From: Pseudoduganella umbonata
Lineage (GTDB): Bacteria > Pseudomonadota > Gammaproteobacteria > Burkholderiales > Burkholderiaceae_D
Assembly (NCBI RefSeq): GCF_014192225.1
Contig: NZ_JACHXS010000014.1
Span: forward strand, 153,570-217,569
DNA: 64,000 nt
Direction: 5' to 3'
A program made the translations under genes and the position numbers. Positions 8,847 to 17,467 of this stretch are shown here, one piece after another. The notes beneath the pieces were generated by a model. The model ran no database searches. It was not told the DNA's origin and saw nothing but the letters and a program-made list of their open reading frames with translations. Numbering within the stretch: position 1 is the stretch's first letter; the number at the start of each line of letters is the position of its first letter.

Positions 8847-8881
8847 TGCTTTCTTCGCTGACTTGCGTCAACGAAGAAGCA
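8847..8881 (-). terminator. Stem-loop 3' of the aminotransferase gene
   Basis: A stem of about 14 bp with small bulges is capped by a GCAA (GNRA) tetraloop between TGAC and GTCA. It begins 6 bases after the aminotransferase stop on the minus strand. No T-run follows, so it may be a 3'-end stabiliser rather than a classical terminator. Confidence 0.45.
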
Positions 8882-8886
8882 GGATT

Positions 8887-10089
8887 TTAGAGAACTTTGG
8901 CGATCGCGTCAACAACGATGTCGATGTTCTTCGAGTTCATCGCGGCCACGCAGATACGGCCCGTGTCCACCGCGTAGATCGACTGTTCGCGCAGCTTGGC
9001 GACCTGCTCTTTCGTCAGGCCCGAGTACGAGAACATGCCCACCTGTTCGCGCACGAAAGCGAAATCGTGGCCCGGGGCCTTTTCCTTCAGCTTCTGCACG
9101 AACTGGTCGCGGGTTGCCTTGATGCGCACGCGCATCGCGGCCAGCTCTTCTTCCCACAGCTGGCGCAGTTCCGGCGTGGACAGCACGGTGGCGACGACCT
9201 TGCCGCCATGCACGGGCGGGTTCGAGTAGTTGGTGCGCACCACGCGCTTCAGCTGCGACAGCAGGCGCGAAGCTTCTTCCGCAGTGGCGGCCACGACGGA
9301 CAAGGCACCCACGCGCTCGCCATACAGCGAGAACGACTTCGAGAACGAGTTCGACACCAGCAGCGGCACGCCGGTGGCGGCGAAGCGGCGCACCACGGCG
9401 CCGTCTTCGGCGATGCCGGCGCCGAAGCCCTGGTAAGCCATGTCCAGGAACGGGATCAGGCCGCCGGTCACGACGGCGTCGATCACCTGGTCCCACTGCT
9501 GCTGGGTCAGGTCGGCACCGGTCGGGTTATGGCAGCACGCGTGCAGCACGACGACGGCGCCTTGCGGCATCGCCTTCAGCGCGGCCAGCATGCCGTCGAA
9601 GTTCACGCCATGGCTGGCGGCATCGTAGTAAGCGTAATTGTTGACCTTGAAGCCGGCGCTTTCAAACAGCGCGCGGTGGTTTTCCCAGCTCGGATCGCTG
9701 ATGTAGACGTCCGACGACGGCGAGAAACGCTTCAGGAAGTCGGCGCCCAGCTTCAGTGCGCCGGTGCCGCCGATGGCCTGCACGGTGATCGCGCGGCGCT
9801 CTTGAATAACAGCACTGTCGGCACCAAATACCAGCTCCTGCACCGCCTTGTCATACGCGGCGAGGCCTTCGATCGGCAGGTAGGTACGCGGGGCTGGCTG
9901 TTCAATCAGGATGTTTTCAGCTTTCTGCACGCACGACAGCAGCGGCACTTTACCGTTGTCGTCATAATAAACACCCACGCCCAGGTTGATTTTATTGGGG
10001 TTGGTGTCGGCGTTAAAAGCTTCGGTGATACCCAGGATCGGGTCGCGCGGAGCCATCTCGATGGCACTGAAAACGGAAGGATTCGTCAT
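8887..10089 (-). CDS. Aspartate/aromatic amino acid aminotransferase (class I, PLP)
   Basis: A 400-residue protein matching the length of the AspC/TyrB family. Visible PLP-enzyme signatures are HNPTG (Asn188) and the Schiff-base Lys251 in SNSFSKSFSLYGERVG. The ATG at 10089 (MTNPSVFSAI) is taken as start because the family begins close to this point. It transfers amino groups between aspartate or aromatic amino acids and 2-oxoglutarate in the cytosol. Substrate preference (aspC versus tyrB) cannot be settled by eye, so no symbol is given. It is divergent from uvrB across a 216-bp gap. Confidence 0.93.
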   Translation of the reverse strand: MTNPSVFSAIEMAPRDPILGITEAFNADTNPNKINLGVGVYYDDNGKVPLLSCVQKAENILIEQPAPRTYLPIEGLAAYDKAVQELVFGADSAVIQERRAITVQAIGGTGALKLGADFLKRFSPSSDVYISDPSWENHRALFESAGFKVNNYAYYDAASHGVNFDGMLAALKAMPQGAVVVLHACCHNPTGADLTQQQWDQVIDAVVTGGLIPFLDMAYQGFGAGIAEDGAVVRRFAATGVPLLVSNSFSKSFSLYGERVGALSVVAATAEEASRLLSQLKRVVRTNYSNPPVHGGKVVATVLSTPELRQLWEEELAAMRVRIKATRDQFVQKLKEKAPGHDFAFVREQVGMFSYSGLTKEQVAKLREQSIYAVDTGRICVAAMNSKNIDIVVDAIAKVL

Positions 10090-10305
10090 GGTAGGATTGG
10101 ATTCGATTGGATGCGATTCGCAGCGGATGAGCACTACAACATTACTGAGTGAATTACTGAGCAAGAAATTCAGCGGCAATTACTCTGGACAGTGATGACG
10201 GTGCACAGCAATTCCGATGCGCGGCGTTGGCCAGGTGTGCCGGCCACCGCGCAATGACTGCACAATGTGGTGTGCAACTCCCTATTCTAGCAAAGGTCTG
10301 ACTTC

Positions 10306-12390
10306 ATGGCTGATTTATCACTGGCCGGCGCTCCCGAGCCCACCGTGCTGACGTTCCCGGATTCCCCGTTCAAGCTGCACCAGCCGTTCCCGCCCGCCGG
10401 CGACCAGCCGACCGCGATCGACAGCCTGTGCGAAGGCATCTCCGACGGCCTGTCGTTCCAGACACTGCTGGGCGTGACGGGTTCCGGCAAGACTTATACG
10501 ATGGCCAACGTGATCGCCCGCATGGGCCGCCCGGCCATCGTGTTCGCGCCGAACAAGACGCTGGCAGCCCAGCTGTACAGCGAATTCCGCGAATTCTTCC
10601 CGCAGAACGCCGTCGAGTATTTCGTGTCGTACTACGATTACTACCAGCCGGAAGCCTACGTGCCGCAGCGCGACTTGTTCATCGAGAAGGATTCCTCGAT
10701 CAACGAGCACATCGAGCAGATGCGGCTGTCGTGCACGAAGTCGCTGATGGAACGGCGCGACGTCGTCATCGTGGCCACCGTGTCGGCGATCTACGGTATC
10801 GGTAATCCGACCGAATACCACCAGATGATCCTGACCCTGCGCGCCAAGGACAAGGTCAGCCAGCGCGACATCATCGCGCGCCTGATCCAGATGCAGTACA
10901 CGCGCAACGAGGTGGACTTCGGCCGCGGCACGTTCCGCGTGCGGGGCGACACGATCGACATCTTCCCGGCCGAACACGCGGAACTGGCCGTGCGCCTGGA
11001 AATGTGGGACGACGAACTGGAATCGATCCAGCTGTTCGACCCGCTCACGGGCCGCGTGCGCCAGAAGATCCCCCGCTTCACCGTCTACCCAGGCTCGCAC
11101 TATGTGACGCCCCGTTCGACCGTGCTGCGCGCCATCGAAAGCATCAAGGCGGAACTGCGCGACCGGCTCGAATTCTTCCGCAAGGAAGGCAAGCTGATCG
11201 AGGAACAGCGCCTCGAGCAGCGCACCCGCTTCGACCTGGAAATGATGGCCGAGATCGGTTTTACGAAAGGCATCGAGAACTACTCGCGGCACCTGTCCGG
11301 CGCGCTGCCGGGCCAGCCGCCGCCGACGCTGATCGATTACCTGCCGCAGGATGCGCTGATGTTCATGGACGAGTCGCACGTGCTGGTCGGCCAGTTGTCG
11401 GCCATGTACAACGGCGACCGCTCGCGCAAGACCAACCTGGTCGACTACGGTTTCCGGCTGCCGTCCGCGCTCGACAATCGCCCGCTGAAATTCGAGGAAT
11501 TCGAGAACAAGATGCGGCAGATGATCTTCGTGTCCGCCACGCCGGCCGAGTACGAGAAGCAGCATGCCGACCAGGTGGTGGAACAGGTGGTGCGCCCGAC
11601 CGGCCTGGTCGACCCGCAGGTGATCGTGCGGCCGGCGCGCACGCAGGTCGATGACCTGCTGTCGGAAATCAACGACCGCATCGCCAAGAACGAACGCGTG
11701 CTGGTGACGACGCTGACCAAGCGGATGTCCGAACAGCTGACGGAATACCTGTCAGACCACGGCATCAAGGTGCGCTACCTGCACAGCGACATCGAAACGG
11801 TCGAGCGCGTGGAAATCCTGCGCGACCTGCGCATCGGCACGTTCGACGTCGTGGTCGGCATCAACCTGCTGCGCGAAGGCCTCGACTTGCCCGAAGTGTC
11901 GCTGGTGGCGATCCTCGACGCCGACAAGGAAGGCTTCCTGCGTTCCGAACGTTCGCTGATCCAGACCATCGGCCGCGCCGCCCGCAACCTGAACGGGGTG
12001 GCGCTGCTGTATGCGGACCAGATGACCGATTCGATGAAGCGCGCGATCGACGAGACCGAACGCCGCCGCGCCAAGCAGATCGCCCACAACGAGAAGCACG
12101 GCATCATTGCCCGCGGCGTCAACAAGGTCATCAAGGACATGATCGACGGCGTGTACGACCCGAACCGCGAGTCGACGAACCTGAAGGCGGCGCAGGAAAC
12201 GGCCAAGTACGAGACGATGAGCGAGAAGCAGGTCTCGAAAGAGATCAAGCGCCTCGAGAAGCTCATGGTCGAGCATGCGAAGAACCTGGAGTTCGAAAAG
12301 GCGGCGCAGGTGCGCGACCAGCTGCACCTGCTGAAGGAACAGGCCTTCGGGGCGCCAGGGGCGGACGTGATTTCGATCACCGGGAAGTAA
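10306..12390 (+). CDS. uvrB: UvrABC excinuclease subunit B
   Basis: A 694-residue protein that verifies DNA damage delivered by UvrA and recruits UvrC in nucleotide excision repair. Walker A is GVTGSGKT (residues 56-63). The damage-probing beta-hairpin region carries YYDYYQPEAYVP. Helicase motifs follow, including FMDESHV and IGRAARN. A C-terminal UVR domain (LEFEKAAQVRDQLHLL) contacts UvrC. Length and motif order are complete. I looked for a LexA-type operator in the 216-bp upstream gap and saw none convincing, so SOS control is not evident. Confidence 0.98.
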   Translation: MADLSLAGAPEPTVLTFPDSPFKLHQPFPPAGDQPTAIDSLCEGISDGLSFQTLLGVTGSGKTYTMANVIARMGRPAIVFAPNKTLAAQLYSEFREFFPQNAVEYFVSYYDYYQPEAYVPQRDLFIEKDSSINEHIEQMRLSCTKSLMERRDVVIVATVSAIYGIGNPTEYHQMILTLRAKDKVSQRDIIARLIQMQYTRNEVDFGRGTFRVRGDTIDIFPAEHAELAVRLEMWDDELESIQLFDPLTGRVRQKIPRFTVYPGSHYVTPRSTVLRAIESIKAELRDRLEFFRKEGKLIEEQRLEQRTRFDLEMMAEIGFTKGIENYSRHLSGALPGQPPPTLIDYLPQDALMFMDESHVLVGQLSAMYNGDRSRKTNLVDYGFRLPSALDNRPLKFEEFENKMRQMIFVSATPAEYEKQHADQVVEQVVRPTGLVDPQVIVRPARTQVDDLLSEINDRIAKNERVLVTTLTKRMSEQLTEYLSDHGIKVRYLHSDIETVERVEILRDLRIGTFDVVVGINLLREGLDLPEVSLVAILDADKEGFLRSERSLIQTIGRAARNLNGVALLYADQMTDSMKRAIDETERRRAKQIAHNEKHGIIARGVNKVIKDMIDGVYDPNRESTNLKAAQETAKYETMSEKQVSKEIKRLEKLMVEHAKNLEFEKAAQVRDQLHLLKEQAFGAPGADVISITGK

Positions 12391-12416
12391 GCCTCCCTGC
12401 AGGCTGCGCCTCATGC

Positions 12417-12443
12417 AAAACGCCGCGGTCGACGCGGCGTTTT
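12417..12443. terminator. Bidirectional terminator between uvrB and the sdpI-like gene
   Basis: A perfect 11-bp stem (12417-12427 with 12433-12443) with loop GTCGA, flanked by A- and T-runs, lies between two convergent genes. It serves both. Confidence 0.9.
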
Positions 12444-12450
12444 TCTTTTT

Positions 12451-13098
12451 CTACACCTGCCCTTTCCGCTCCAGCCGCTTGTACAGCATCAGCGAGTACA
12501 GCACTGGCAGCAACGCCGCGGCGGCAATGAGTGCCAGCAGCATCGGCGCCGGCGCGCGCAGCAGGACGGCGGCCAGGCCGCACATGCCGGTTGCCACCAT
12601 CACGCGCGCGCCCATGCGGTGCGTCGCATACCAGACACGCTCGCTGGCCAGCGTCCACGGTGTGCGGATGCCGATGTAGAAATTGCGCCGTACCTTGCCC
12701 AGTGGATTGCCGATCAGGATCAGCAGCAGGAATACGCCGGCCGGTACCACGCGGGCAATGTCGATGTCCATATTGAAGTTGCCGGCCAATAGCAGGACGT
12801 GTACAGCGCCGGCCATCAGCACGATCAGCGTCACGATATGGCCGGCGGTCGCACCGAAACTGGCGACCGAGAAGTCGCGCGGCGACAGGTACGGCAGCGC
12901 CGCCCCGATTGCCAGGAGCAGCGCCATCAGCCCCGGCCCGGTCAGCCACAGCGTCCAGCGCCCGGCCCACCCATCGGGCTCCCCGGCAAGATTCCAGTGG
13001 ATCGCAATGCTCTCCGGCAGCTGCGGCCAGCAGAACGCCGTCAACACGGTGGCGGCGAGGATCAGAACGATATTGGCGATCAGGTGCTGCCTTGTCAT
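12451..13098 (-). CDS. SdpI-like membrane protein (DUF1648 / SdpI domains)
   Basis: A 215-residue polytopic membrane protein. The N-terminal DUF1648 region carries the hallmark WPQLPESIAIHWNLAGEPDGW; the C-terminal SdpI-like part has the NPLGKVRRNFYIGIRTPW motif. About six membrane segments are visible. The start at 13098 has an AAGGAG site. It overlaps the upstream ArsR-type gene by 4 bases (ATGA), so the pair is translationally coupled. In Bacillus subtilis, SdpI confers immunity to the SdpC toxin and sequesters the repressor SdpR at the membrane. No sdpC-like toxin gene is seen here, so the role is by analogy. Confidence 0.87.
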   Translation of the reverse strand: MTRQHLIANIVLILAATVLTAFCWPQLPESIAIHWNLAGEPDGWAGRWTLWLTGPGLMALLLAIGAALPYLSPRDFSVASFGATAGHIVTLIVLMAGAVHVLLLAGNFNMDIDIARVVPAGVFLLLILIGNPLGKVRRNFYIGIRTPWTLASERVWYATHRMGARVMVATGMCGLAAVLLRAPAPMLLALIAAAALLPVLYSLMLYKRLERKGQV

Positions 13099-13382
13099 GT
13101 ACCTCTCCTTCTCGGCTGGGGTTCGGTAAGGTCCATCATCCACGCCACGACATCCTGCAGCACCGTCGTGTTCAGGCCGTACCAGATGGTCTGGCCGTCG
13201 CGGCGGCGGGTGATCAGGTCGGCCTCCGACAGCACGGAGAAATGGTGCGACATGGTCGGCCGCGTCATGTCGAAATGCTCGGCCAGCTGCCCGGCCGTCA
13301 TTTCGCCATCGCGCAGCAGGCGCAGGATTTCGCGGCGCGCCGGATCGGCCATGGCCTTGAAGGCATCGGTGGGGACTGGCAT
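13095..13382 (-). CDS. ArsR/SdpR-family winged-helix autorepressor
   Basis: A 95-residue ArsR-type repressor: the HTH core AGQLAEHFDMTRPTMSHHFSVL is followed by a beta-wing (LITRRRDGQTIWYGL). No metal-binding CxC motif is present, which fits the SdpR branch rather than the metal sensors. The ATG at 13382 is preferred; an in-frame GTG six codons upstream (13400) is possible. It is the first gene of a two-gene operon with the SdpI-like gene. A perfect hexamer palindrome lies 21 bases upstream and is a candidate operator for autoregulation. Confidence 0.88.
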   Translation of the reverse strand: MPVPTDAFKAMADPARREILRLLRDGEMTAGQLAEHFDMTRPTMSHHFSVLSEADLITRRRDGQTIWYGLNTTVLQDVVAWMMDLTEPQPRRRGT

Positions 13383-13403
13383 CGTATTTCGATCGATCAC
13401 TAA

Positions 13404-13419
13404 TTAGATGGATATCTAA
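13404..13419. promoter_or_regulatory. Candidate operator of the sdpR-like repressor
   Basis: Perfect inverted repeat TTAGAT-GGAT-ATCTAA in an AT-rich island within otherwise GC-rich DNA, directly upstream of the ArsR-type gene. Its position and size fit a dimeric winged-helix binding site. Inference from position and symmetry only. Confidence 0.5.
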
Positions 13420-13435
13420 ATATAGGACAAAACAA

Positions 13436-13456
13436 AGGCCGGGGCAAGCCCGGCCT
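13436..13456 (-). terminator. Terminator of the MarC-family gene
   Basis: An 8-bp perfect stem (13436-13443 with 13449-13456) with a 5-base loop. On the minus strand TTTGTTTTG follows directly. It lies 23 bases 3' of the marC-like stop. Confidence 0.75.
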
Positions 13457-13478
13457 GTGCATGCGCGCATGGTGGCGG

Positions 13479-14075
13479 CTACAGCGTCTTCACGAACTCC
13501 CTGATCCCGCCCAGCAGCATCTCGATCGACATCGCCGCGAGGATCAGCCCCATCAGCCTCTCGAAGGCCGTCATCACCTGCGTACCGAGTACCCGCTGCA
13601 GCCGGTCGGCGCCGAGGAATACGGCCAGCCAGACGACGACCACGGCGGCCAGTGCCGCGACGTGGATCATCACGTCGCCGCGGGTCTCGCTGGAGAACAG
13701 CAGTACCGTGGCCAGCGCCGACGGGCCGGCCAGCGCGGGAATCGCCAGCGGCACGATGAACGGTTCGCCGCCTTCGCTCTTGCCCAGCACGCCGTCGGGA
13801 TGCGGGAACACCATGCGGATCGCGATCATCAGCAGGATCACGCTGCCGGCGATGCGCAGCGAGACTTCGGAAAGGCTCAGCGCGTGCAGGAACGGCCGGC
13901 CGAAGAACATGAAGACCAGCAGCACGGCGAACGCGATCAGGCATTCGCGCACCACGATCCGCGGCCGGCGGGCCAGTGGCACCGGCTGCAGCGCTGCGGC
14001 GAACAGCGGCACGTTGCCGAAAGGGTCGGTGACCAGCAACAGCAGGATGAAGGTCTGGAAGAAGTTTTCAGTCAT
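13479..14075 (-). CDS. MarC family (UPF0056) inner-membrane protein
   Basis: A 198-residue integral membrane protein with six hydrophobic segments and family motifs LLVTDPFGNVPLF near the N-terminus and VPLAIPALAGPSALATVL in the middle. The molecular function of MarC proteins is unknown; despite the name they are not established drug transporters. The gene is monocistronic, with its own terminator and no obvious partner. Confidence 0.9.
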   Translation of the reverse strand: MTENFFQTFILLLLVTDPFGNVPLFAAALQPVPLARRPRIVVRECLIAFAVLLVFMFFGRPFLHALSLSEVSLRIAGSVILLMIAIRMVFPHPDGVLGKSEGGEPFIVPLAIPALAGPSALATVLLFSSETRGDVMIHVAALAAVVVVWLAVFLGADRLQRVLGTQVMTAFERLMGLILAAMSIEMLLGGIREFVKTL

Positions 14076-14118
14076 GGGGCACTCTCTTTATTTTTATCTT
14101 TGCGGTACCAGAACAAAA

Positions 14119-14150
14119 AATGGCGGAGGACCTCTCGGCCCTCCGCCATT
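14119..14150 (-). terminator. Strong terminator of the phosphoribosyltransferase gene
   Basis: A perfect 11-bp stem (14119-14129 with 14140-14150) followed on the minus strand by TTTTTT. It also lies upstream of marC on the same strand and would insulate it. Confidence 0.9.
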
Positions 14151-14188
14151 GTCGCGCAGGCGCGAATGCTAAGAGGCTCTTTTCATCC

Positions 14189-14734
14189 TCAAGCGTTCGT
14201 TTCGCCTTTTTTCAACCAGGATGCCAGCTGGTGCGGGCGCAGGCCGTCGTAGTCCTCGAACGGCTGGTGGATCCACGGGTTGTGCGGCAGTTCCTGCATC
14301 TGGTAGTCCGGCTTGAACGCCGAGCTGCCCTTGGTCCAGATCACGGCCGAACGCACTTCCTCGACATCCTTGTAGTTCGCCTTCAGGTGATCGATGACCT
14401 TCATCAGCGTGACACCGGAATCGGCCAGGTCGTCCACCAGCAGGATCTTGCCGCCCAGCGAGCCGCGCGTCACCGTGATGTACTTGGCGATATCGAGGTC
14501 GCCCTGCACCGTGCCCTTGTCGGCACGGTAGGAGCTGGTCGACAGGATCGCCAGCGGCACGTCGAAGATGCGCGAGAACACGTCGCCGGGGCGCACGCCG
14601 CCGCGCGCCAGGCACAGCACCATGTCGAACTTGAAGTTCGATTCGTAGACCTTCAGGGCCAGGCCTTCGACCAGGCGATTGTACTCATCCCAGGTCACCC
14701 ACAGGTGCTTGTCGTCGGATTGAGGGGTGCTCAT
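14189..14734 (-). CDS. Purine-type phosphoribosyltransferase
   Basis: A 181-residue type I phosphoribosyltransferase. The PRPP-binding loop is ILLVDDLADSGVTL (residues 97-110, acidic pair Asp101/Asp102), with upstream LCLARGGVRPG. The ATG at 14734 has an AGGAAGGA site 6 bases upstream, so this start is preferred over one eight codons earlier. The enzyme should transfer ribose phosphate from PRPP to a purine base (hypoxanthine, guanine or xanthine) in salvage. Its position 3' of purA fits a role in the same AMP/IMP branch. Exact base specificity is not evident. Confidence 0.9.
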   Translation of the reverse strand: MSTPQSDDKHLWVTWDEYNRLVEGLALKVYESNFKFDMVLCLARGGVRPGDVFSRIFDVPLAILSTSSYRADKGTVQGDLDIAKYITVTRGSLGGKILLVDDLADSGVTLMKVIDHLKANYKDVEEVRSAVIWTKGSSAFKPDYQMQELPHNPWIHQPFEDYDGLRPHQLASWLKKGETNA

Positions 14735-14791
14735 GTAATTCCTTCCTGCTTGTGGCAAGTATTTCGTATTTATTACGTATTAATTACGTTT

Positions 14792-16105
14792 TTATTCGAA
14801 CGGGTGACGGAGCACGATGGTTTCTTCGCGGTCCGGACCAGTGGAGACCATGTCGACGGGTACGCCGACCAGTTCCTCGATGCGCTTGATGTACGCGCGG
14901 GCGGTGGCCGGCAGCGCAGCCAGCGATTTCGCGCCGACGGTGCTTTCGGTCCAGCCGGGCATTTCTTCGTAGATCGGCTCGCAGCGGGCCGCGTCTTCGG
15001 CGCCGACCGGGAAGATGTCGACCTTGCGGCCGTCCAGCATGTAGCCGGTGCACAGCTTCAGCGTTTCCAGGCCGTCCAGCACGTCCAGCTTGGTCAGGCA
15101 CATGCCGGACACGCCGTTGATCTGCACGGAGCGGCGCAGCAGCGCGGCGTCGAACCAGCCGCAGCGGCGGGCGCGGCCCGTCACGGTGCCGAATTCATGG
15201 CCGACCTGCGCCAGGTGATGACCCACGCCGGCATCGGTCGGCAGTTCCGACGGGAACGGGCCGGAACCCACGCGCGTCGTGTAGGCCTTCGTGATGCCCA
15301 GGATGTAGTGCAGCATGTTCGGGCCCACGCCGGCACCGGCGGCGGCATTGCCGGCCACGCAGTTCGACGACGTCACGAACGGATACGTGCCGTGGTCCAC
15401 GTCCAGCAGCGAGCCCTGCGCGCCTTCGAACAGCAGGTTGGCGCCGGCCTTGTGCGCGGCATACAGCGCGCTCGACACGTCGGCCACCATCGGGCGCAGG
15501 CGCGGCACGTAGGCCAGCGCATCGTCGAGGGTCTTCTGGTACTCGACCTTCGGTGCCTTCAGGTAGTTCTCCAGCACGAAGTTGTGGTAGTCCAGGTTCT
15601 CGGCCAGCTTCTCGGCGAAACGCTTTTCGTTGAGCAGGTCGGCAACGCGGATCGCGCGGCGCGCCACCTTGTCTTCGTAGGCCGGGCCGATGCCCTTGCC
15701 GGTGGTGCCGATCTTGGCGGCGCCGCGGGCCGCTTCACGGGCCGCATCGAGCGCGGTGTGGTAAGGCAGGATCACCGGGCAAGCCTCGGAGACCTTCAGG
15801 CGCGATGCCACTTCCACGCCGACGGCTTCCAGCTTGTCGATCTCGCGCAGCACGTCCGGCACGGACACCACGACACCGTTGCCGATGTAGCAGGCCACGC
15901 CAGGGCGCATGATGCCCGAAGGGATCAGCTGCAGCGCGGTCTTCACGCCGCCGATCACCAGCGTGTGGCCGGCGTTGTGGCCGCCCTGGAAGCGCACCAC
16001 GCCTTGCGCGTGCTCCGTCAGCCAGTCGACGATTTTGCCCTTGCCTTCATCGCCCCACTGGGTACCGATGACGACCACGTTTGTTGCAGTGATTTTTTTT
16101 GACAT
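14792..16105 (-). CDS. purA: Adenylosuccinate synthetase
   Basis: A 437-residue enzyme converting IMP plus aspartate to adenylosuccinate at the expense of GTP, the first committed step to AMP. The N-terminal GTQWGDEGKGK loop (IMP/GTP binding) and FQGGHNAGHT motif are present, as are later GTTGKGIGPAYEDK and TRVGSGPFPSE. The ATG at 16105 (MSKKITATN) is chosen over an in-frame GTG just upstream. It starts 4 bases after the hisZ stop, so it is co-transcribed with hisZ. Confidence 0.97.
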   Translation of the reverse strand: MSKKITATNVVVIGTQWGDEGKGKIVDWLTEHAQGVVRFQGGHNAGHTLVIGGVKTALQLIPSGIMRPGVACYIGNGVVVSVPDVLREIDKLEAVGVEVASRLKVSEACPVILPYHTALDAAREAARGAAKIGTTGKGIGPAYEDKVARRAIRVADLLNEKRFAEKLAENLDYHNFVLENYLKAPKVEYQKTLDDALAYVPRLRPMVADVSSALYAAHKAGANLLFEGAQGSLLDVDHGTYPFVTSSNCVAGNAAAGAGVGPNMLHYILGITKAYTTRVGSGPFPSELPTDAGVGHHLAQVGHEFGTVTGRARRCGWFDAALLRRSVQINGVSGMCLTKLDVLDGLETLKLCTGYMLDGRKVDIFPVGAEDAARCEPIYEEMPGWTESTVGAKSLAALPATARAYIKRIEELVGVPVDMVSTGPDREETIVLRHPFE

Positions 16106-16109
16106 CACA

Positions 16110-17270
16110 CTAACCTAAGTTTTTAAGAATCCAGTTACTACCACTCTCGTCGAGCACCAGCGCGCGGTCGCACTCGAACTCGTCCTGTTCATCGCTGTGA
16201 CCCGGCAGGGACTGGATCACAACCTCGCCGGCCTTGCGCAGCTCGGCGATACGTTCTTTCAGTTCGGGCGAATTGCCCCATGGCGCGCGGATCGCATGCT
16301 TGCGGTCGGCCGTCGGCAGCAGGCGGGCCAGCTCGCGCAGGTCCATCGAATAGCCCGTCGCGGGACGGGCACGGCCGAATGCTTCGCCGACGTGATCGTA
16401 GCGGCCGCCGCGCGCCACGGCGTTCGGCAGGCCGGGCACGTACAGCGCGAAGGTGGCGCCGCTTTCGTACTGGTAGCCGCGCAGGTCGGCCAGGTCGATC
16501 GCCACGTCGGCGCGGCCGATCGCAGACGCCGCCAGCGCCGCCAGTTCGGCCAGCGCCTTGGCGATGCCCGGCAGGTCCGGCAGCGCATGCTTCGCGGTGG
16601 CCAGCACGTCCACGTCGCCATACAGGTTCGGCAGGGCCAGCAAGGCGTCGCGCGTGGCGGGCGCGTAGCCTGCGGTCAGCTCGCGCAGGCCCGGCACGTC
16701 CTTCGCGCGCAGCAGTTGCACGATCGCGTCGCGGTCGCGATGCGCGGCGGGATCCAGGTCGAGGATCGCGCGCAGCACGCCCACGTGCGCCAGGTCCAGC
16801 CGCACCTCGGCGAAGCCGGCCATCTCGAGCGAGGCCAGCGCCAGTTCCTGAATCTCGGCATCCGCTTCCAGGCCGGCATGGCCATAGATTTCAGCGCCGA
16901 TCTGCAGCGGCTCGCGGGTGGCGTGCAGGCCCGACGGACGGGTATGCAGCACCGGACCGGCGTAGCACAGGCGGGTGACGGAAGCACGGTTCAGCAGGTG
17001 GGCGTCGATGCGGGCGACCTGGGTGGTCATGTCCGCGCGCAGGCCCAGCATGCGGCCGGTGATCTGGTCGACCAGCTTGAAGGTGCGCAGGTCGGTATCC
17101 TGGCCGGCGCCGGTCATCAGCGACTCGACGTACTCCAGCAGCGGCGGCATCACGAGTTCGTAGCCGTAGCGGCGGAAGTTATCCAGCATCAGGCGGCGCA
17201 ATTCCTCGATCTTGCGCGCTTCGGACGGCAGAACGTCCGCGATATGTTCGGGCAAAAGCCAATTCGGCAT
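16110..17270 (-). CDS. hisZ: ATP phosphoribosyltransferase regulatory subunit HisZ
   Basis: A 386-residue paralogue of the histidyl-tRNA synthetase catalytic core, with class II motifs such as MTTQVARID and a C-terminal half lacking a usual HisRS anticodon-binding domain. HisZ associates with short-form HisG to make the first enzyme of histidine synthesis responsive to histidine. No hisG is in the window. ATG 17270 (MPNWLLPEHI) is taken as start. The order hflC-hisZ-purA is typical of Burkholderiales. A true hisS occurs at 24895-26247 in the same block. Confidence 0.95.
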   Translation of the reverse strand: MPNWLLPEHIADVLPSEARKIEELRRLMLDNFRRYGYELVMPPLLEYVESLMTGAGQDTDLRTFKLVDQITGRMLGLRADMTTQVARIDAHLLNRASVTRLCYAGPVLHTRPSGLHATREPLQIGAEIYGHAGLEADAEIQELALASLEMAGFAEVRLDLAHVGVLRAILDLDPAAHRDRDAIVQLLRAKDVPGLRELTAGYAPATRDALLALPNLYGDVDVLATAKHALPDLPGIAKALAELAALAASAIGRADVAIDLADLRGYQYESGATFALYVPGLPNAVARGGRYDHVGEAFGRARPATGYSMDLRELARLLPTADRKHAIRAPWGNSPELKERIAELRKAGEVVIQSLPGHSDEQDEFECDRALVLDESGSNWILKNLG

Positions 17271-17388
17271 GGGGAAACCGGTTTGTTGAAAAACGTTCAA
17301 TCGGCACGGCGCGCAAGCGTGCGGCGCAAGCCGAACCGCATATTTTACGCGAAAACGTGGCCAAACAGGAAAAAAGGACAAGCAAAAA

Positions 17389-17446
17389 CCGGTGACAGAC
17401 ACCAGTTTTCGAGAAATGTTTCTCGAAAACTGGTGTCTGTCACCGG
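17389..17446. repeat. Perfect 28-bp inverted repeat with GGTGTCTGTCACC core
   Basis: Two perfectly complementary 28-base arms (17389-17416 and 17419-17446) are separated by only TG. The outer half of each arm carries GGTGACAGACACC or its complement. It occupies the hflC-hisZ gap. Similar cores recur at 52125-52157 and 59575-59626, so it belongs to a dispersed family. It is too long and symmetrical for an ordinary terminator and has no T-run. Confidence 0.85.
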
Positions 17447-17467
17447 CTTTCCGGCGACGGACTAGGC

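Noticed and set aside
10090..10305. LexA operator upstream of uvrB
   Set aside because: No CTG-N10-CAG with suitable AT core found in the gap.
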